A stretch of DNA of 64,000 bases from Colius striatus (GCF_028858725.1 NC_084774.1:11258001-11322000); one strand, 5' to 3'. Positions 31,421 through 45,010 are shown, numbered from the stretch's first letter. The notes: generated from the sequence alone by a model not told the origin. Translations and numbers: made by a program.

Positions 31421-34400
31421 AGGGAGGGGGATGGAGCTTAGTCGGTGTGGTGGGGAAAAAAACCCCAAACCTCCCATTGATATAAAAGAAACAAGGACAG
31501 CCCTGTGTACTGCAGCAGGCTTTGATCAGAAGGGGTGCCCCAGACTACTTCTGTACGTATTTAAGTCTTTTTGGAGGGCACAGTTGCTGAGCACAGCAGA
31601 TGTCTGTGAGCTTCCAAGTGCAAAGGCAGGTACAAGCCAGGGGAATTAGTGGAGGTGCAGAAGAAAGGGAGCTGCTGGTTAGAAACGTTTACAGAACAGG
31701 ACACCAGCGTTCAAAGGGAACTTGTGGTGATGGCAAGATGTAAGAAAATCAGTGTCAAAAAGCATGGTACATACAGAATCAATGTTTTAACTACTGCCTC
31801 TTAATTTCCCCCTTCTTTCAAGTGCTGTGATTCCTACCGGTTGCAAACTTGCCAGGCTGGGTACCAGATGTGTGTTAAGGTCAGGTAAACTGACCAGGGG
31901 CTGTGGCTGCTGAAGGCAGGAAAATCCCAAACATCTCAGGAATGTGTTTTGGGAGGGCTGGCAGGCAGTGTGTGTGTGTGTGTGTGTGTGTAGCTTTGGA
32001 GGAAGGTCTGTCCTCTTGATGCAATTCACTGCTGCTTTGGGCCTTCACAGGACAACTTCTGGAAGAGTGGCCTGGTGAGGGTTTTCCCTGCTGTGTGGCT
32101 CTTGGTCCTGAATCCCTGTTAATCTGCACTGAGCTGAGCAGTGGTGAGATTTTTTTTCATCCTCATCCATAACTAGAGGATGCAATGATGGGGAGAGGTG
32201 GGTGCAGGGACAGGCTGTGGGGTGACCTCACTTCCATCCCATCCATCTATGCCACTGGCAACAGGCAGAGGGTCAAACCTGCCCTTTCTCCTGTCTCCCT
32301 GGGTGCCCAGGTCACCTCACACCTCCAAGATGCCCCTAAACCACACACTAATGTCACCCCTTGGCTCAGCTGCTGGATTGGCCCTGGCTTCAGTACCACA
32401 TGTTGTCGATTCCAGGTCAAACCACCTCACAGGCAACACCTTTGCTCTTCAATTCTTTGCCTCCTGAATACCCCCAAGGTGGGTTATAATCACCCTGAAA
32501 CTCAGCCACTAATTGTTTGGCATCCCTAGTGAGGGGAGGAAGAGCAGAGTCACATTAAATCACAATAACCAAGAGCTGGTGTAACAAATGAACTCAAACC
32601 CACTTGACAGGAGGAAGCAGAGGGGCTGCCTCAGCTAGCAAAGGGCCACGTTTAGTGGTAATCTTATTTGTAATCTAATCAATATGTTTACTGAAGGAGA
32701 GAATATCATCAAGTATTACTTTAAGACACTTAGGGGCTGTGACACTGTTTGCAACTCGAATGCAAACTGTTTAGTTGACTGTGCTTGGTAATAGGAAAAA
32801 CCCCACTGTTTTGTTGAGGCTGGCAAAGGGGTTTGGTTGGGGAGCAGGAGGCACCTCAGTCTTCTTGGGAGGCTGGGGCTAGGCTGCCTCCTTCAAGCCT
32901 CTCCCTGGCTCCCTATCTCACCACCTCCAAGCAAGCTCCTAGCCCTTTCCTGGGTCTGTAGGCAGCTGCTCACCTCCAGTCTGCTGAGGCTGACACTCCC
33001 CCTGAGCCAGGACCATGGCCCCTGCCCTTTGAGGTTGGAGAGATTCATTTAATGAAGGTGTTGTTGAAGGTGCTTCTTTTTCCATAAGAGTTCAGTGTGT
33101 TATAAAACCTCAACCAGTGTTTTCCATCAGGGAAAGCCAAATGCTGGTGTCTTGCCTTCAGCTGATCTGCCTTTGCTACTTGCTTTGCTTCCCATGGATG
33201 CTGGGAGAACCTCTTGACTTGGGTCAATGCCAAACCTTGTGAACCGGGAGCCTTGCACTGTCCCCTCTCTCTGAGTCACCCCACACTGAGCAAAACTGGG
33301 TCAAACTACGTGGGCACATGCATGGGCAGAAGAGAGGAGGAGGGCAGGACCTGCCCCAGCACTGAGGGCAGCTGCTGCAGCAGGGTCACCTGTGGCTGAG
33401 GTTGAGGTTTAAATGAATTGCCTCTTTGAAGGAAGAGGCTGTTTGTGTGTCAGTGAGGAGGGAATAATTCTGAAGTGGAAATAGTCCAATGAAAAAACCC
33501 TGTTAGCTCAGTGTGTTGGTGGAGAGAGCAATGTCAGCTCTCTCAGCCAGGCAGAGGAGAGCAGGGCTTGTGCCTGCAGGTGAGGGTCCAGAGGCAACCT
33601 CTTGGCTCCAGGTCCCTCCTTGGAGGTCTCTGTGGGACCTGAAATCTCCCCTCAATGACCTGCTGGGGGAATGCTCCCAGAGTCCCAGGACTGTACCCAG
33701 CCCTGGTGCCTTGGGGCCACACCATTGTGGAGATGAGTATGAGGACGAAGATGATGCTGTTGGAAGGTGTGTTATCAGAGCTGTGTCCCCTGGGCAGCCC
33801 CAACTGAGGCTGAGCCACAACTGGGATGAAAATCAGATCTTTTTTGTGTGTTTTGGGAAAGTTTGGAAGTTTCAGTAAAAAACCTGACACATAACATTCA
33901 TAACAAACAATTAGGCTCTAATGCACCCAGTGGAGGAGCTGCCTGCTCACCCCAGGCAGTTAAAAGGTGCCTTTTGTCTTGAAACACGAAGGTTATACTT
34001 ATAAAAGTGTATAATGTTTCTCTTATAAATGTTTTATCCTCTCTAATGTATCCCAAAGCTCTTCAAAAACTGAAAGTACAAACTCTGGAGGTTTGGCTGC
34101 AGCTGCAGGGGAAGGGGATGGTTGCTTATTTCAACACAGCCCCCATGGACCAGCAGTGAGGGGCACATTGTGTCCTCCTAGGGCAGAAACATCTGAGAAG
34201 TGGGATGGGATCGATCTTGGACAGATGTGCTGAAGTCCCAGATTATCTTTCAGGGTCCAGAGCCCATGACATCACCTAGCCATGCAGCCACCCACCACTG
34301 CAAAGCATCTTAAATCTGAGCTAAACTGACAAGAAAGCTGGTAGCAAAATAAAAATGACACGAGAAATAAATGCTGCCTGTTTAATTATTTAAATTAAGA

Positions 34401-35164
34401 CTTATTTGAAAGCTGTGTTTGCAGCAAACAGCCCCCCCTTTTATTTTTTAATGAGCTGCAGTGCACTGAAGGGGGGGGAGGGGAATCCAATAAACTCCTC
34501 CTTGCAGTTTCTTAACATATTTAATTAAACAGGTAGGAAAAAACCCTCCATCCACCACTTCCAGAACAAGCAGCATCAGCACTCCTGTCCCAGACTGTGG
34601 GAAAAGGTGATTTCCAGCAGGGCTGGGGGATCCCTGCTATGACCCAGGAGGGGTTTGGGGGTGCAGAGCAGAGAGCTTGAAGAGCTTCTACCTGGGGAAA
34701 GTCGCAACCAGCCCCACTCACATGAAGGCTTTCCTGCATCCCTTGTGCTGATGCTGCGGAGGAGAACGCTCATGCCTTGCCTAGACCAAAGGAAAAATCA
34801 CTCAGGAGAACATGTGTCATTTCTACCTTCCTTTTGTCATTTTAATGGAATTATATCTTATTGCTTTACTTTGTTAAAAATGGTTAATTAGCAGCTGAGA
34901 GCAGTGGGTGAGTGGAAACCGGGAGGTCTGGTCTCGCTGACATTAATGTGGTGACAGTGGGGCTGAGCTGGGGAGGCAGATAAAATAAACTGGCTCAGGG
35001 AACAATGAAATAGCTGGAGATTGTTGTGTGTGAGGAGTGGAGGAGGTCAAGCACCTAAGTTAGAACCAGGGTCGGTTGCAAGCTAATGATGAAACCTTGA
35101 TGCTGTAGTTTTCTCTCCCATGGAGGAGCCTGGTGCAGGGGGAAAGGGAAGCACTGGGCTGTGT
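31421..35164. other. Intergenic, mostly unrecognised sequence
   Basis: No gene is supported. It contains the GT microsatellite at 31968-31991. AT-rich blocks at about 32640-32760, 33960-34060 and 34340-34520 contrast with GC-richer surroundings and may be conserved non-coding DNA. A run of nine Gs lies near 34471. Confidence 0.5.
31968..31991. repeat. (GT)12 microsatellite
   Basis: Uninterrupted GT dinucleotides over 24 bp. Such loci are often length-variable. Confidence 0.95.
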
Positions 35165-35285
35165 AACATTGATATTGTGCTCTTAAGCTCCTTGACAGGA
35201 GCTTGTAGTGAGATGAGTGAGGGTTGGTCTCTCAACTCTCATAAGTACCTAAAGGGTGGGTGTCAGGAGGACAGGGTGACACTTT
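35165..35285 (+). mobile_element. Probable CR1 fragment (+ orientation)
   Basis: Pieces such as 'GACAGGAGCTTGTAGTGAG', 'GGGTTGGTCTCTCAA', 'AAGTACCTAAAGGGTGGGTG' and 'TCAGGAGGACAGGGTGACAC' resemble the middle of the CR1 3' region, possibly with an internal deletion. It is diverged, and the ends are approximate. A CT-rich tract follows. Confidence 0.55.
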
Positions 35286-35345
35286 TTCTCCTTTTCCCTT
35301 TCTTTTTCCTTCTCTTCCTCTTCTTTTCCTCCTCTTACACTTTCT
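35280..35345. repeat. Polypyrimidine tract
   Basis: About 65 bp almost wholly C and T on the + strand, directly after the CR1-like fragment. It is low-complexity DNA. Confidence 0.85.
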
Positions 35346-38300
35346 GACCACCCAGAGGCTTTCATTCATCTGCCCTAGAGGAGCCTTAACAGGACAGCAC
35401 CTCTGACTACTTGCCTCAGAGGTTACAGTTCATCTTCTGACCATCATGAGAGCCTTCTGGCCACAGTTCCTGCCTCGCTGGCCTGTTGCTGCTCTGGCCA
35501 CTGGGAGCAAGCTCAGAGGTGCTGGTCTCTAAATATAAAGGGTACTGAAGGGGAAAATGCAGGAGAGGTGTGATGTTTCAGGGATGTGTTTCCAGAGGCA
35601 TGTTGGAGACAGGTAGCTCGTTCCCCTCTGCTGGCTCTGACCTTCTCTCCTCCTCCAAGCCTCCCAGTGTCAGTGCCACAGGACCTACAACCTTGAGAAA
35701 GCTGTGAGCAGCCTCTGCTATCCCATGCAAGGCAGCAGCACAGAGCTTGTCTTCCTGCTGCCTGCAAGCAGGGAGCACTGTCCCCACACTGCTTTCTCTG
35801 TGAAGTTCCAAACAGCTGTGTGGTGATGCTTCCCCAGCCAAAAACATTATCCCCAGACCCCTCAGCCACTGTCTCTCTCTGTCCTTCCAGCTTAGATGCT
35901 CTGCTGCTCCCACATCCATTGACCAGGAGGAATCTGTCTCCTGGACAGGGAGAAGGCTTTGCTTTAATTCTGTTACTATCAGTCGGACTGAGTCCCAGTG
36001 AGATAAATGCTGCAGATATTACAGTCTGTGGATGCCTTGGAAAGCTGTATTGGGATGGTAACACTGCTGGTTGTCACCAGGCTCTGAGGAACGTTGCAGA
36101 AATAGAGGAAATATAATAGATACTTGAGGTTTGAAGCCTTCATAGCTTTACAGCATATCATAATTATTACATATCTATCACATCAGTGTGCTCCAGCACT
36201 CATGTGGTATTTTTATTTAGCTCCATCTGGTGCATGATAACACTGAGCACGAATTGGGAAGAAATGTAGTAACTACTTCTGCAGAATTTCCTTAAAAGAC
36301 TTCCCCAAAACATGCAGATGTTGTGGAAAAACATCACAATGGTTTGGACACAGAGAGCCCTTCTAGGTGAAAAGGAGGGGTGTGAGGGATTGACAGTAAA
36401 CACTCGTGGGAGCACTGGGCCATGGTCCATGTCTGTGGCTGAACCTTTCTTTTCTCCTGCTCTTGCAGCTTCCCCTTCCTTCTCCCAGATGTGCCCTAGA
36501 AAACATAATTGTAGTGAAGGACTCTGACATGAACTCCTGGATCTGGGGAGAATCAGTTTACAGCCAGGTTAGCACTGAGCAAGTACAAAGTACCTGCCTC
36601 CACCTAGTCCTGGCTGCCCTCAAAGCGTGTGGGCTCGCTGCATTGACCCTGCAGGCTGTGAGGCCGCTGGAATAGAAGCACTGAGGAAGCTGTGGCTGCA
36701 TCTCCAGCAGCGAGGAGATGTGTGAAGCTGTTGTAGGTTGCTCCTGACACTAGATGCAATATACATGTGATACAAGTAGGTGAGCTAAGACCTCCCTGTT
36801 TGGGCATCTGTGAGTTCAAAGGGGATTTTCCAAGGAAATCTCGCTCTACCTCAGCAGTGGGACACCGAGGGCTGCACAGACTGAAGCTCTCAGGGTGGAA
36901 GGACAGTTCTATCACAACCTTCTATAGAGCTGCATGCAGCTGGTTCTGCACTGAAGGCTGAGATGTGCTTGACCAGTCTGTACCACATCAGATGAATGAG
37001 GGGCTGTGTGATATTTACTGCCAGACTGCTTTTAATCCTATGCTTTCCTCCAAAGAGTTGCCAACTTGGTACTTAGAGATCAATGCATTTTTATTCATCA
37101 CCTCCAGGCAGGCACCGTTGTTACCTGTTAATGTTTTCCTCACTTCACAGCCTAATTAAGGCCAGTGACCAGCAGCATGCTGCTGTGTTTGTTTTAAACT
37201 ATTACACCTAATTATGTCTTTTTAAACCTTGCATGGAGTATCCTGTGCAAGACCAGCATGGCCCTGCTGCAGGCTGGAGGCTCAGCATGGTCTCCTTCCT
37301 CCTCCAAGGCAGGAGCCAGCACACGTGGGGATGTTGTACATAAGCTCTTGTGATGGTTTTCTTTGTGTGAAATTTGGGAGCTCAGAAAAAGCTGTTGGGA
37401 GCTGCTCAGCACTGACAGAGCCTTTTCACGTGAGTGCTAGCAGGTATGTTGGGGTGGAGTGACCTCTGAGAGGGGGGGACAGTCTCATGTGAGCCCAGTG
37501 GTCCAGAAACCCCCAAACACTGATGCATCTCCTTGAGCTTTGTTTGATGTTGTCCCCACTCTCTCAGCACTGTGGTGTCCTGGAGCTTGGCTTGGTGTCA
37601 CATCTGATTTTGTCACAAATAACCTCAAAAATCCTTTGAAGGGTACAGTTTCCCCTAAGCAGATTGTAGGACCTCCACATACCTGTCCTCTACGTTTAAA
37701 TCAAACCTCTCTGAATATATCACACTGCAGAGCCATATGTTCAGTGCCACTTCCCTCGGCATGTCGTGTATTTCACCAGCTATAGGCTCCCTGAGATGTA
37801 TGGCCACTGCCAGGAAAGGGAGCAGTGGACAAACTCTCCTCCTGCTGCAGCAGCAAATACAGTTTCAGCTGAGGAGGAGGTGGGAGTGGGCTCCATAGGC
37901 AACCACTAAGTGCCAAACATGAGCATAGTGCTTACATTTTGCTCTGTGGACCCTGTTCTGTGAGTGCTGGAGGACTTTGCATTGCATCTCTTGCCACCTG
38001 GAGCTTTGTCACTCCACCAAAGCAATGGGTGCCTCTGCCCAGGCCACTGCTCCTGCCACCTTTGCTGGTAACCCCAGCTTTGTTGGGTTTTTGAGTCCTG
38101 CTAAGCCCATCCCAGCTGCTCCCCCATGCCCTTGGTATAGCGCTGTCCTACTTGGTATTTGTTATGGCTTTTAGTTTGGATTTCCATGTACCACATAGCT
38201 GGATAAAGAAACTGGACTCTACTGGGCAAAAGGCATTGAGGGCATTAATGAGCTTTTGCTGCTATGGGGGGGGACATATTGTCCTTCCCATCTGAGGACA

Positions 38301-39572
38301 ATGGGATCAGTTTGCTAAAGACCCACCAGGTTTCATGGACATGATCATTTTCTCAATGAGGCTACCAGAGCCCTGTCCCACCACACCTCCTGCTCTTTTC
38401 TCAGCCTCCCCACCCTGACACGAGTCTCTCCCTGGTTCTGTTTTGCAGCCTACTTTCCCCCTCCTTGGTTTTAGCACCCTGTGGCTTTAACTACCCCCAA
38501 GAGGGACCAACAGCCCTGTGGGTGATGCAGCCAACATCTTTATGGGGTGCTGGGTGTGCACAGGGCCACTTGGCCACGGGGGCTGCCTGGCTGTGAGCCC
38601 GGGCACTGAAGGGGCACCGCCGAGTGCAATTACAGCTCTGAAATGTACTTTCTTGTGAATATGTTCCAGTACAGGCTAATGTATGCTCTGATATTGGCAC
38701 TGCCTTTGCTAATACTCCTGCCAGCGATTTCTCTGCTCTGCTTGAATATTCATGGGAAGTGAATGTGAAGAGAGGCACCAGCCTAAAGGAGGTGAGTTCA
38801 TCTCAGAATTCAGCGGCTATTCCTTGCAGCGCTCACCCAGGCGCCGGCTCCCGCCCCCTGGTTGTTTGAGTCTGTGTTTTGGACTTCTGAGCAAATTTCC
38901 TGTGTTTCTCCCTCACTGAACTTGCAAACTCTGCCCCTCCTCAGGACCAGGAGCTTTGTATGAAAACAGCAACTCTCAGCGTTGAACTTTGCAGTCCAAG
39001 GATTTGGTTTTTCCCCGACTTATTGAAATGATTCTGCCTTCACCTCCTTGTTCACGGTTCAGAGCGTGTGGTGGCTCTGCGCTGGGACTGGAATGATTCT
39101 TGCTTAGGCAAACTCTCATTTGAACTTGTCAAAGGAATTTGGTGTGTTTGTAATTAAATGCCTATCACACCTTCTTTAACCTCACTCACACGAAGTCACA
39201 GCGCTAGAAAAGCCTGTGAGAGGCAGGAAAGGCTCATTTGCACCTTGAAACGCCCGTGTTTTCAGAGATCAGTGCTGTCTGTAGGGAACAAAACTATAAA
39301 CAACTTTTAAGTGCTTTTTTAATGTAGTGCCTCTTTTGCATATTGGGTTTATGGCTGATTATGTAGCGACCAAGGTGCAAGATGACAGGGAAGTAGTCTC
39401 TAACGCACTGACTCCTTTACACAGGCAATGGCTCCAGCACAGGCTTCCTTGTGCCAACTCTCTCCTAAATATAATCACACCCGACTGGCTGATGGAAAAG
39501 AAAACACTACTGTTACAAAGTCAAGAGTAGGGAGTTTAGTCTGTATCAGAATTAGGGTAATTAGTGTTTGCA
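35346..39572. other. Intergenic, no gene seen
   Basis: No coding exon is recognised. The longest open frame in the window (183 codons, - strand, 35513-36064) has no recognisable domain. Blocks at about 38630-38780 and 38980-39330 are AT-richer and may be conserved non-coding elements. Confidence 0.5.
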
Positions 39573-40332
39573 TGTGGTGGTTTAGGTCCACCTAAGGACA
39601 AAAGACCGTGATCAGTCTTAAGTACCGCAGACCTTGGAATCCCCTAAGGACAGGGAGGGCTCAATTGCTGCTTATGGACAAAACAGAGCAGGTTTAATTT
39701 AACCCACCTCCAACCAAAACTTAAGAAACAGAAATATCCAATGGAAAAACTATACAGAGTAAGGAGAAGGATGGAAGCTCAATCAGCCCTTTAACATCCC
39801 CTGTCGCCCACCTATCCTCTCTGCCAGGGCTCAGAGCCCTGAGCCTGGTGTCATTCCCTCCTCACCCCACAAGCAGCACCAGGGGCAGGGAATGGGGGAT
39901 GCACTCAATCCTTTCTTGATGTCTCCTGCTGCTTGTCTCACTCCTGAGGACGAGTCCTCTATCAGTCCTGCAGCTCCACAGCGTTTTCTTTGGGTGGGGT
40001 CCAAACTGCTCACTTACCCTGACCCGGGGTCTCTACTCCTTGTTCCCTTTGGCACCAGCTCTCTACTTTTCATCCCCTCTGACTTAGGGTCTCTAGTTCT
40101 CATCCCCTCAGGCACAGGGTCTCTATCTCTCCGGGTTGCAGTGATGTCTGTGGTATGGGCATTGTTCCTCCTTTCCTTCTTTCCTGCCTGCAGAGTCTGC
40201 CTGTTCCCCTCCACTGCGCCTGACCCTTCCATCTCCTCCTACTCCCCATTTCCATTCTTAACTAGCAATTACAGAGGCACCAGATTGGCCCTCTTCCTCC
40301 TGGGAGCTGCCATCAACAGAGGATGACCACCA
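39573..40332. mobile_element. Possible LTR-like repeat (endogenous retrovirus solo LTR)
   Basis: A roughly 760-bp block begins TGTGGTGGTTTAGG and ends near GACCACCA, so short inverted ends (TGGTGGT / ACCACCA) are visible. The layout resembles avian ERVL-type solo LTRs: a 'GACAGGGAGGGCTCAATTGC' segment, then an A-rich stretch, then C/T-rich sequence. I see no retroviral gene and no matching target-site duplication at these exact ends, so the boundaries and class are uncertain. Confidence 0.35.
40021..40139. repeat. 30-bp tandem repeat, about 4 copies
   Basis: Units start at 40021, 40051, 40081 and 40111, each carrying a (G)GGTCTCTA-like core followed by TTCTCATCCCCTC-like sequence. Copies are diverged. 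The 30-bp period preserves frame, so a 144-codon + strand frame (39892-40326) contains a decapeptide-like repeat. It lies inside the LTR-like block. Confidence 0.85.
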
Positions 40333-43300
40333 GACCTTGTCCTTGCCCTCTGGCTCCATGGCAGCTCCAGCCACACTGCATCCATGAGCCCACGCTGAGC
40401 TGGGACTTGAGGCAGCCCAAGCTTTGCTCAGCTCCCATCTCAGCCCATGGTGCTGCCAGAGGCAGCTGGAAGCTGGTCCCTCAGTAACTGCCCATGAGCC
40501 ATGTGTGAAAAGCTGTGAAATTTCTGATTAGCTTGGAAAAAAGTGTAGATAAGCATGTAATTTTCAAACTAAACTGAACTGAGGCACGTTCTTCCCTCAC
40601 CACTGTGTTACATCCACCAGCACCATCTCCCCTCTGCCTCATTTAAAGGAGGACATTCTTCTTTTAACTGGTGACAGACATTATCCTCCCAGTTTAAACT
40701 TTGCTAGCAGATAGAAGGAGGGGGCTGTCTTCTTTATTTGATTTAAAGTAAGGCTTTGCTACTGTGAGGATCTAATGCCTAAGCTGTTTCGGGTTTCATA
40801 ACCCCTCCTGTGCCAGGCTGCCTGAAGGCTGATGCAGCAGAGGAAAGCAGGAAGTTCAGTTTGAGACACAGCATCACATTGACTTGAGGAGGGGAGTCCT
40901 AGACCTGGCTCATCAGGAAGCTCTGCCAAGGTTTGTATTAGAAACATGTTGCCACTGCTGAAAGCAGAAAATCAAGAGTATGTGGATGTCCCATTTATTA
41001 ACAAATCTGAAAGTCTGTTTAGCATCCCATAGAGACCCTGAGTAAATTCGAGATCAGGAAACAAACTGGTGCTCTTGCATTGGCAACAAGTAATTTGTGC
41101 AGCCAGCCCACTGGGGGTGAGGGATGTCCCAGCGTGAGGGATGCCAGGCCCCAGGGCTGCTGTGCTCTAACAGCTCCCAGCCAAAGCCCCAGGAGATGCT
41201 GAGTGCAACATGAGTTTAAAACCTGCTACAAAAATAAACAAACAATGATTCAGGCTGTGACTCGTCCCACTGGAGCAGTGTCTGCTGGTGCTTGGGGTTG
41301 GGATTTACTGAGGTAGGTACCCACTGACGTGGTTGGTTGTCCCTTTGCTCAGCACAGAGTAACCCCATCCTCCCTGCCCTCTCCCAAAGCTCTCTGGTGT
41401 TTGCCACCTTTCAATATTTAGCAAACAGAACCCAACTCAGACTTTATTTAATTCTAGCCCAAGATGGAACTGTGACAAATACCCAGATCAGAAGGGTGGC
41501 CAGGGAGCCCATGCTGCCCCAGCTCAGGTGCTTTCCCAGCTCTGGGCTCATCCAAAGAGGCACAGATCAATTATTTTTCTGTCTATGCAGCAATTGCTCC
41601 TAATTGCTGTCTCTATTGTGTGCCTTCTGGTTTGGAGCATGGCTAGTGGGAGGTTTGTGCTCAGCTTGAAAGGATGCAGGCTTTTAATGATCAGAGACAG
41701 CAGCAGCGAGATGGAAGTTCACAAAGCAATGCCCTTATTTCTGATTTCCATTGTGAACTTCTGTCTGCAGCTCCTGCAATTTAATCACGTAGGGGAACTC
41801 AGAGCTGGGCAGGGGGAGGTTGCTGGATGGATGGTGGTTCAGCTACAGAGCTGTGGTGGGGGTGTTCAAACTGCCTTTTGGGGGAGTGGGCATTGTAGTG
41901 GGGCTGCTGTTGGTGGTAAAGCACATTGGGATGGTGCTTAGATGGTGCACGTGTCCCTGAGCTGTGGCCACTGCAATGCTGATCCACCCCCCAGCACTGC
42001 CTGTGTGCTGGGCCAGCAGTGGCAACAGCAGCTCCTGCACTTACAGCAGAGGCTTTGTTTTGCTTCAGCATTAACATACAACCAGGAGAACCCCAAATCA
42101 TGCAAATCCAAAACCCCAGACCCAAATACAAAGAGATATAGGTTGGGGTAGATGAAAGTAAGTGTCAGGTCACCCTGTCCTGAGGTGGCCTTTGCCAGTG
42201 AGAACAAGAGCCTGGGTGGGACAGTCCAGAGAGACAAGTAGCAGGGATGGCCATGGGTTGGGACAGGACCCTAGACAGATATCTCAGTGGACTCCCAGAG
42301 CAATGCAGAGCTGATGGAGTGGGATCAGCCAGTAGTCCTGGAGACAAAGCCCTGTGATGGAGATATAGGGCTCCTCAGCTTGAGGCTGAGTTTGCTGCTG
42401 CAAAGGGCTGGAGAAGGTGGTGTAACCCACCATCGTTACCAATCTGCTTCCTCCAGCTGTGGGTCTTCTTCAGCAGGGTGAGTTTGGACTTTGGTTGGTG
42501 ATGCCTATGGTGGGACAGTGAGGGGCTGGAGGAAGGGGCTGGTGGCCTTTCACATAGCCACAAAGATTGTCTTGTGTAATTGTCTTGTGAAATGGGGATG
42601 ATTGTCTGTGATTAGCTACATGGGTCTTGGAGGAGAGCTTTATGCTGTCAGATGAGAGAGGAAAGTGTGAGGAAGGTGTCAGACAGGTGAGAAGCACCAC
42701 TGAGAGGCTCCTGTCAGACTGGGAGGAGGTGAAGGGAGATGTTTCCCACAGGTGCCCGAATAGGCAGGGGGAGGGTGGGAGCTCAGTCTGCTTCTGAGGG
42801 AAAAAATTCTCATAGACCTAAGCTGCAATTTCCATTGGTACTGTCAGATCAGCCCTGGAAAAGCTGGCAGAAAGGGCAGTTTGACATCAATTACTGCAGT
42901 TCTGTCTCTCCCTGCTTTCACAGCAGCCCATGGACTGGGTTTCAGAGACAGATGTGTTTGACTTGCAGACGTGAGGTAGAGCAGAATATTAGGCAGTGTG
43001 TTGGGTTTGGTGGTGCTCTGAGTGTTTCAGTGGGAACTAAGATGCTGAACGAGCTGGAAGCAATGGCCTCAGTGAGGGATGAGCTGCTCAGATCCCTGTT
43101 TGTGGGGAAGTGATCCACACAGCTGCAGGGAGCTCTGGAAGCAGCGACTCAGGATGTGGGGACAGAGCAGGCAGGTACTGGCAGCTTGCCTGCTGCCAGC
43201 CTGCCTTGGAGCCAGTCACCCCATACTTAGATTGAATCCTCCCAAAATGAAGCATCAGGCGCCTACAGGCTCATGGCTGTTGAAAGTAGCTCTGGGATGC

Positions 43301-45010
43301 TCAGTTCCCCCAGGAGCTGAAGGATAAAGAAACCCAATGCAAAATGATTATATTATATATTATATCAGCTCTCCCTTCTGACCTTCCTCTCTTTGCAGGG
43401 GAGAGCTGGGGAGTGCTGTGCATGGAGGTCCCACTTGCATCTTCCTCCATTCCTCCTCCCAAGGTCATTCTCCAGCTGCCACAGTCCCACTTCCCACTTT
43501 CTTTAGTGTCCCAGAGGATGAAGCAAAACATGTTTGGATCAGATCCTTTTTGCACACGTAACCTCAACACCCCCACGTTTTAATACAGCACTTCCAGGCC
43601 TCTGCTGGAGGCTTTGTAGTGGAGGCTTCTGGAAAAAAAAGGGGACTTTCTGGCATTATTTACAGTTTAAAAGATTGGGTTTGACACATTTGTGGCCGAG
43701 ACAGTAAATATGACTTAGGGCAAATCAATTTACTGCATTTGACTGCGATATCTACGCTGCCAGGGCTCTGACTTCACGGGCTTTTCTGCTGGAGATGCCA
43801 CTGCCCCTGGCCCTGGGGCTGTCAGGAGTCAGGGCTGGAGAACAGCAATTCTCTCAGCTTCCCAAGGGCCCTGAGCCTTGGCCAGGACACTCCTGCTCCT
43901 GCCAGACCCTGGGAGTCACTAGCAGGGGCTGGGGCAGGCCGAGGCCAGGGCAGGATGAGGCCAGAGCCCTCTCTCTGTGCTGAGCTGGTGTTTTCTCAGC
44001 TTGGCCAAACTTTTGGGTTTGTTTCCCACCCCTCCCCATCCCCTTTCCTTAGAGCCCATTTGGATTGCTGAAAACAGAGACGTTGAAAACTGAATTTATG
44101 CTACAAAATGGTATTGATAGATAAAAAAGGGGTGAGGGAGAAGCTGGAAAATCAGCCTCTTTTTAAAGTTGTGTATTTTTTTTGCTGATGGCAAGTGGTG
44201 AGCATGTTTTATTTATGTATTCAGAGATCCGCCAACGTTCTGTTTTCCTCCTGACTGATGCATTGGCTGCAATGACAGCTTACACCCAACCGCCTGTACA
44301 CGAGGCTTATTTACCCTCCACAGACGCCTTCCCAAGATTGACAGTGAATTATTCTGCACCTTGAACTGCTTCTCAGTTAATGCAATGCAAATGTTGCCTC
44401 TTTATTAACTAAAAAAAAAAAAAAAGGAGGAAAATGTGCAGATTAGCTTTTGAATGAAAGGGGCCAGAGGCTCTTCCAAAGTGCAAAAAACAAGCCATCT
44501 TTAAAAATGTGCATAAACTCTACCCTCCACGTGCCTTGCTGTGCCCTGACTGCGGTGGCAGTGGAGTGGCTGAAGTATAGAGATGCCTTTCCCACTCCTT
44601 TGGCTGTTGGAGGAGAGCTGGATTTTGCAGGACTGCTCATCCTGCCTGCCAGAGCTGCCTCCTGCATCCTCATTGCCTGCTCTGCTCTCCACTTACATTC
44701 CTGAAAAGCCACTTGTCTGCTTCTTTCTGAAAACACTTTCTTTTTGGGTCTTGGTGGTCAAAACCAGATAAGAGCAAAGATTAAGGTATAAAATTAGAGA
44801 GAGATGCCACAGGGTGCCCACAGGGTAGCTGCCAGGCTGGCTCTACAGTTGGAGGAGATGCTCACTCTCAGGGACATGGGTACATGAGCCCACATGTGTG
44901 CCAGGAGAGGCTTTTACCACCGGGCAAGTTTCTGCTGCTACCAGTTTGCCCACACCATGTGGCTCACTCTGCTGCAGCACGGCTTTGGTCCTGCTTCAGG
45001 ACAGGGACAG
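40333..45010. other. Intergenic, no gene seen
   Basis: No exon, RNA gene or clear repeat is recognised apart from a short AT-rich run near 43345-43370 and a poly(A) run at about 44410-44425. Blocks at about 43620-43780 and 44180-44400 look like conserved non-coding DNA. The second has the POU octamer ATGCAAAT at 44385-44392. Confidence 0.5.

Noticed and set aside
35513..36064. 183-codon - strand open frame, the longest in the window
   Set aside because: No recognisable domain, Cys/Ser/Gly-rich GC-driven composition and no splice context. Long chance frames are expected in GC-rich intergenic DNA.
39892..40326. 144-codon frame with decapeptide repeats
   Set aside because: Explained by the 30-bp tandem repeat in an LTR-like block. 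No start context or homologue is recognised, so it is not listed as a gene.
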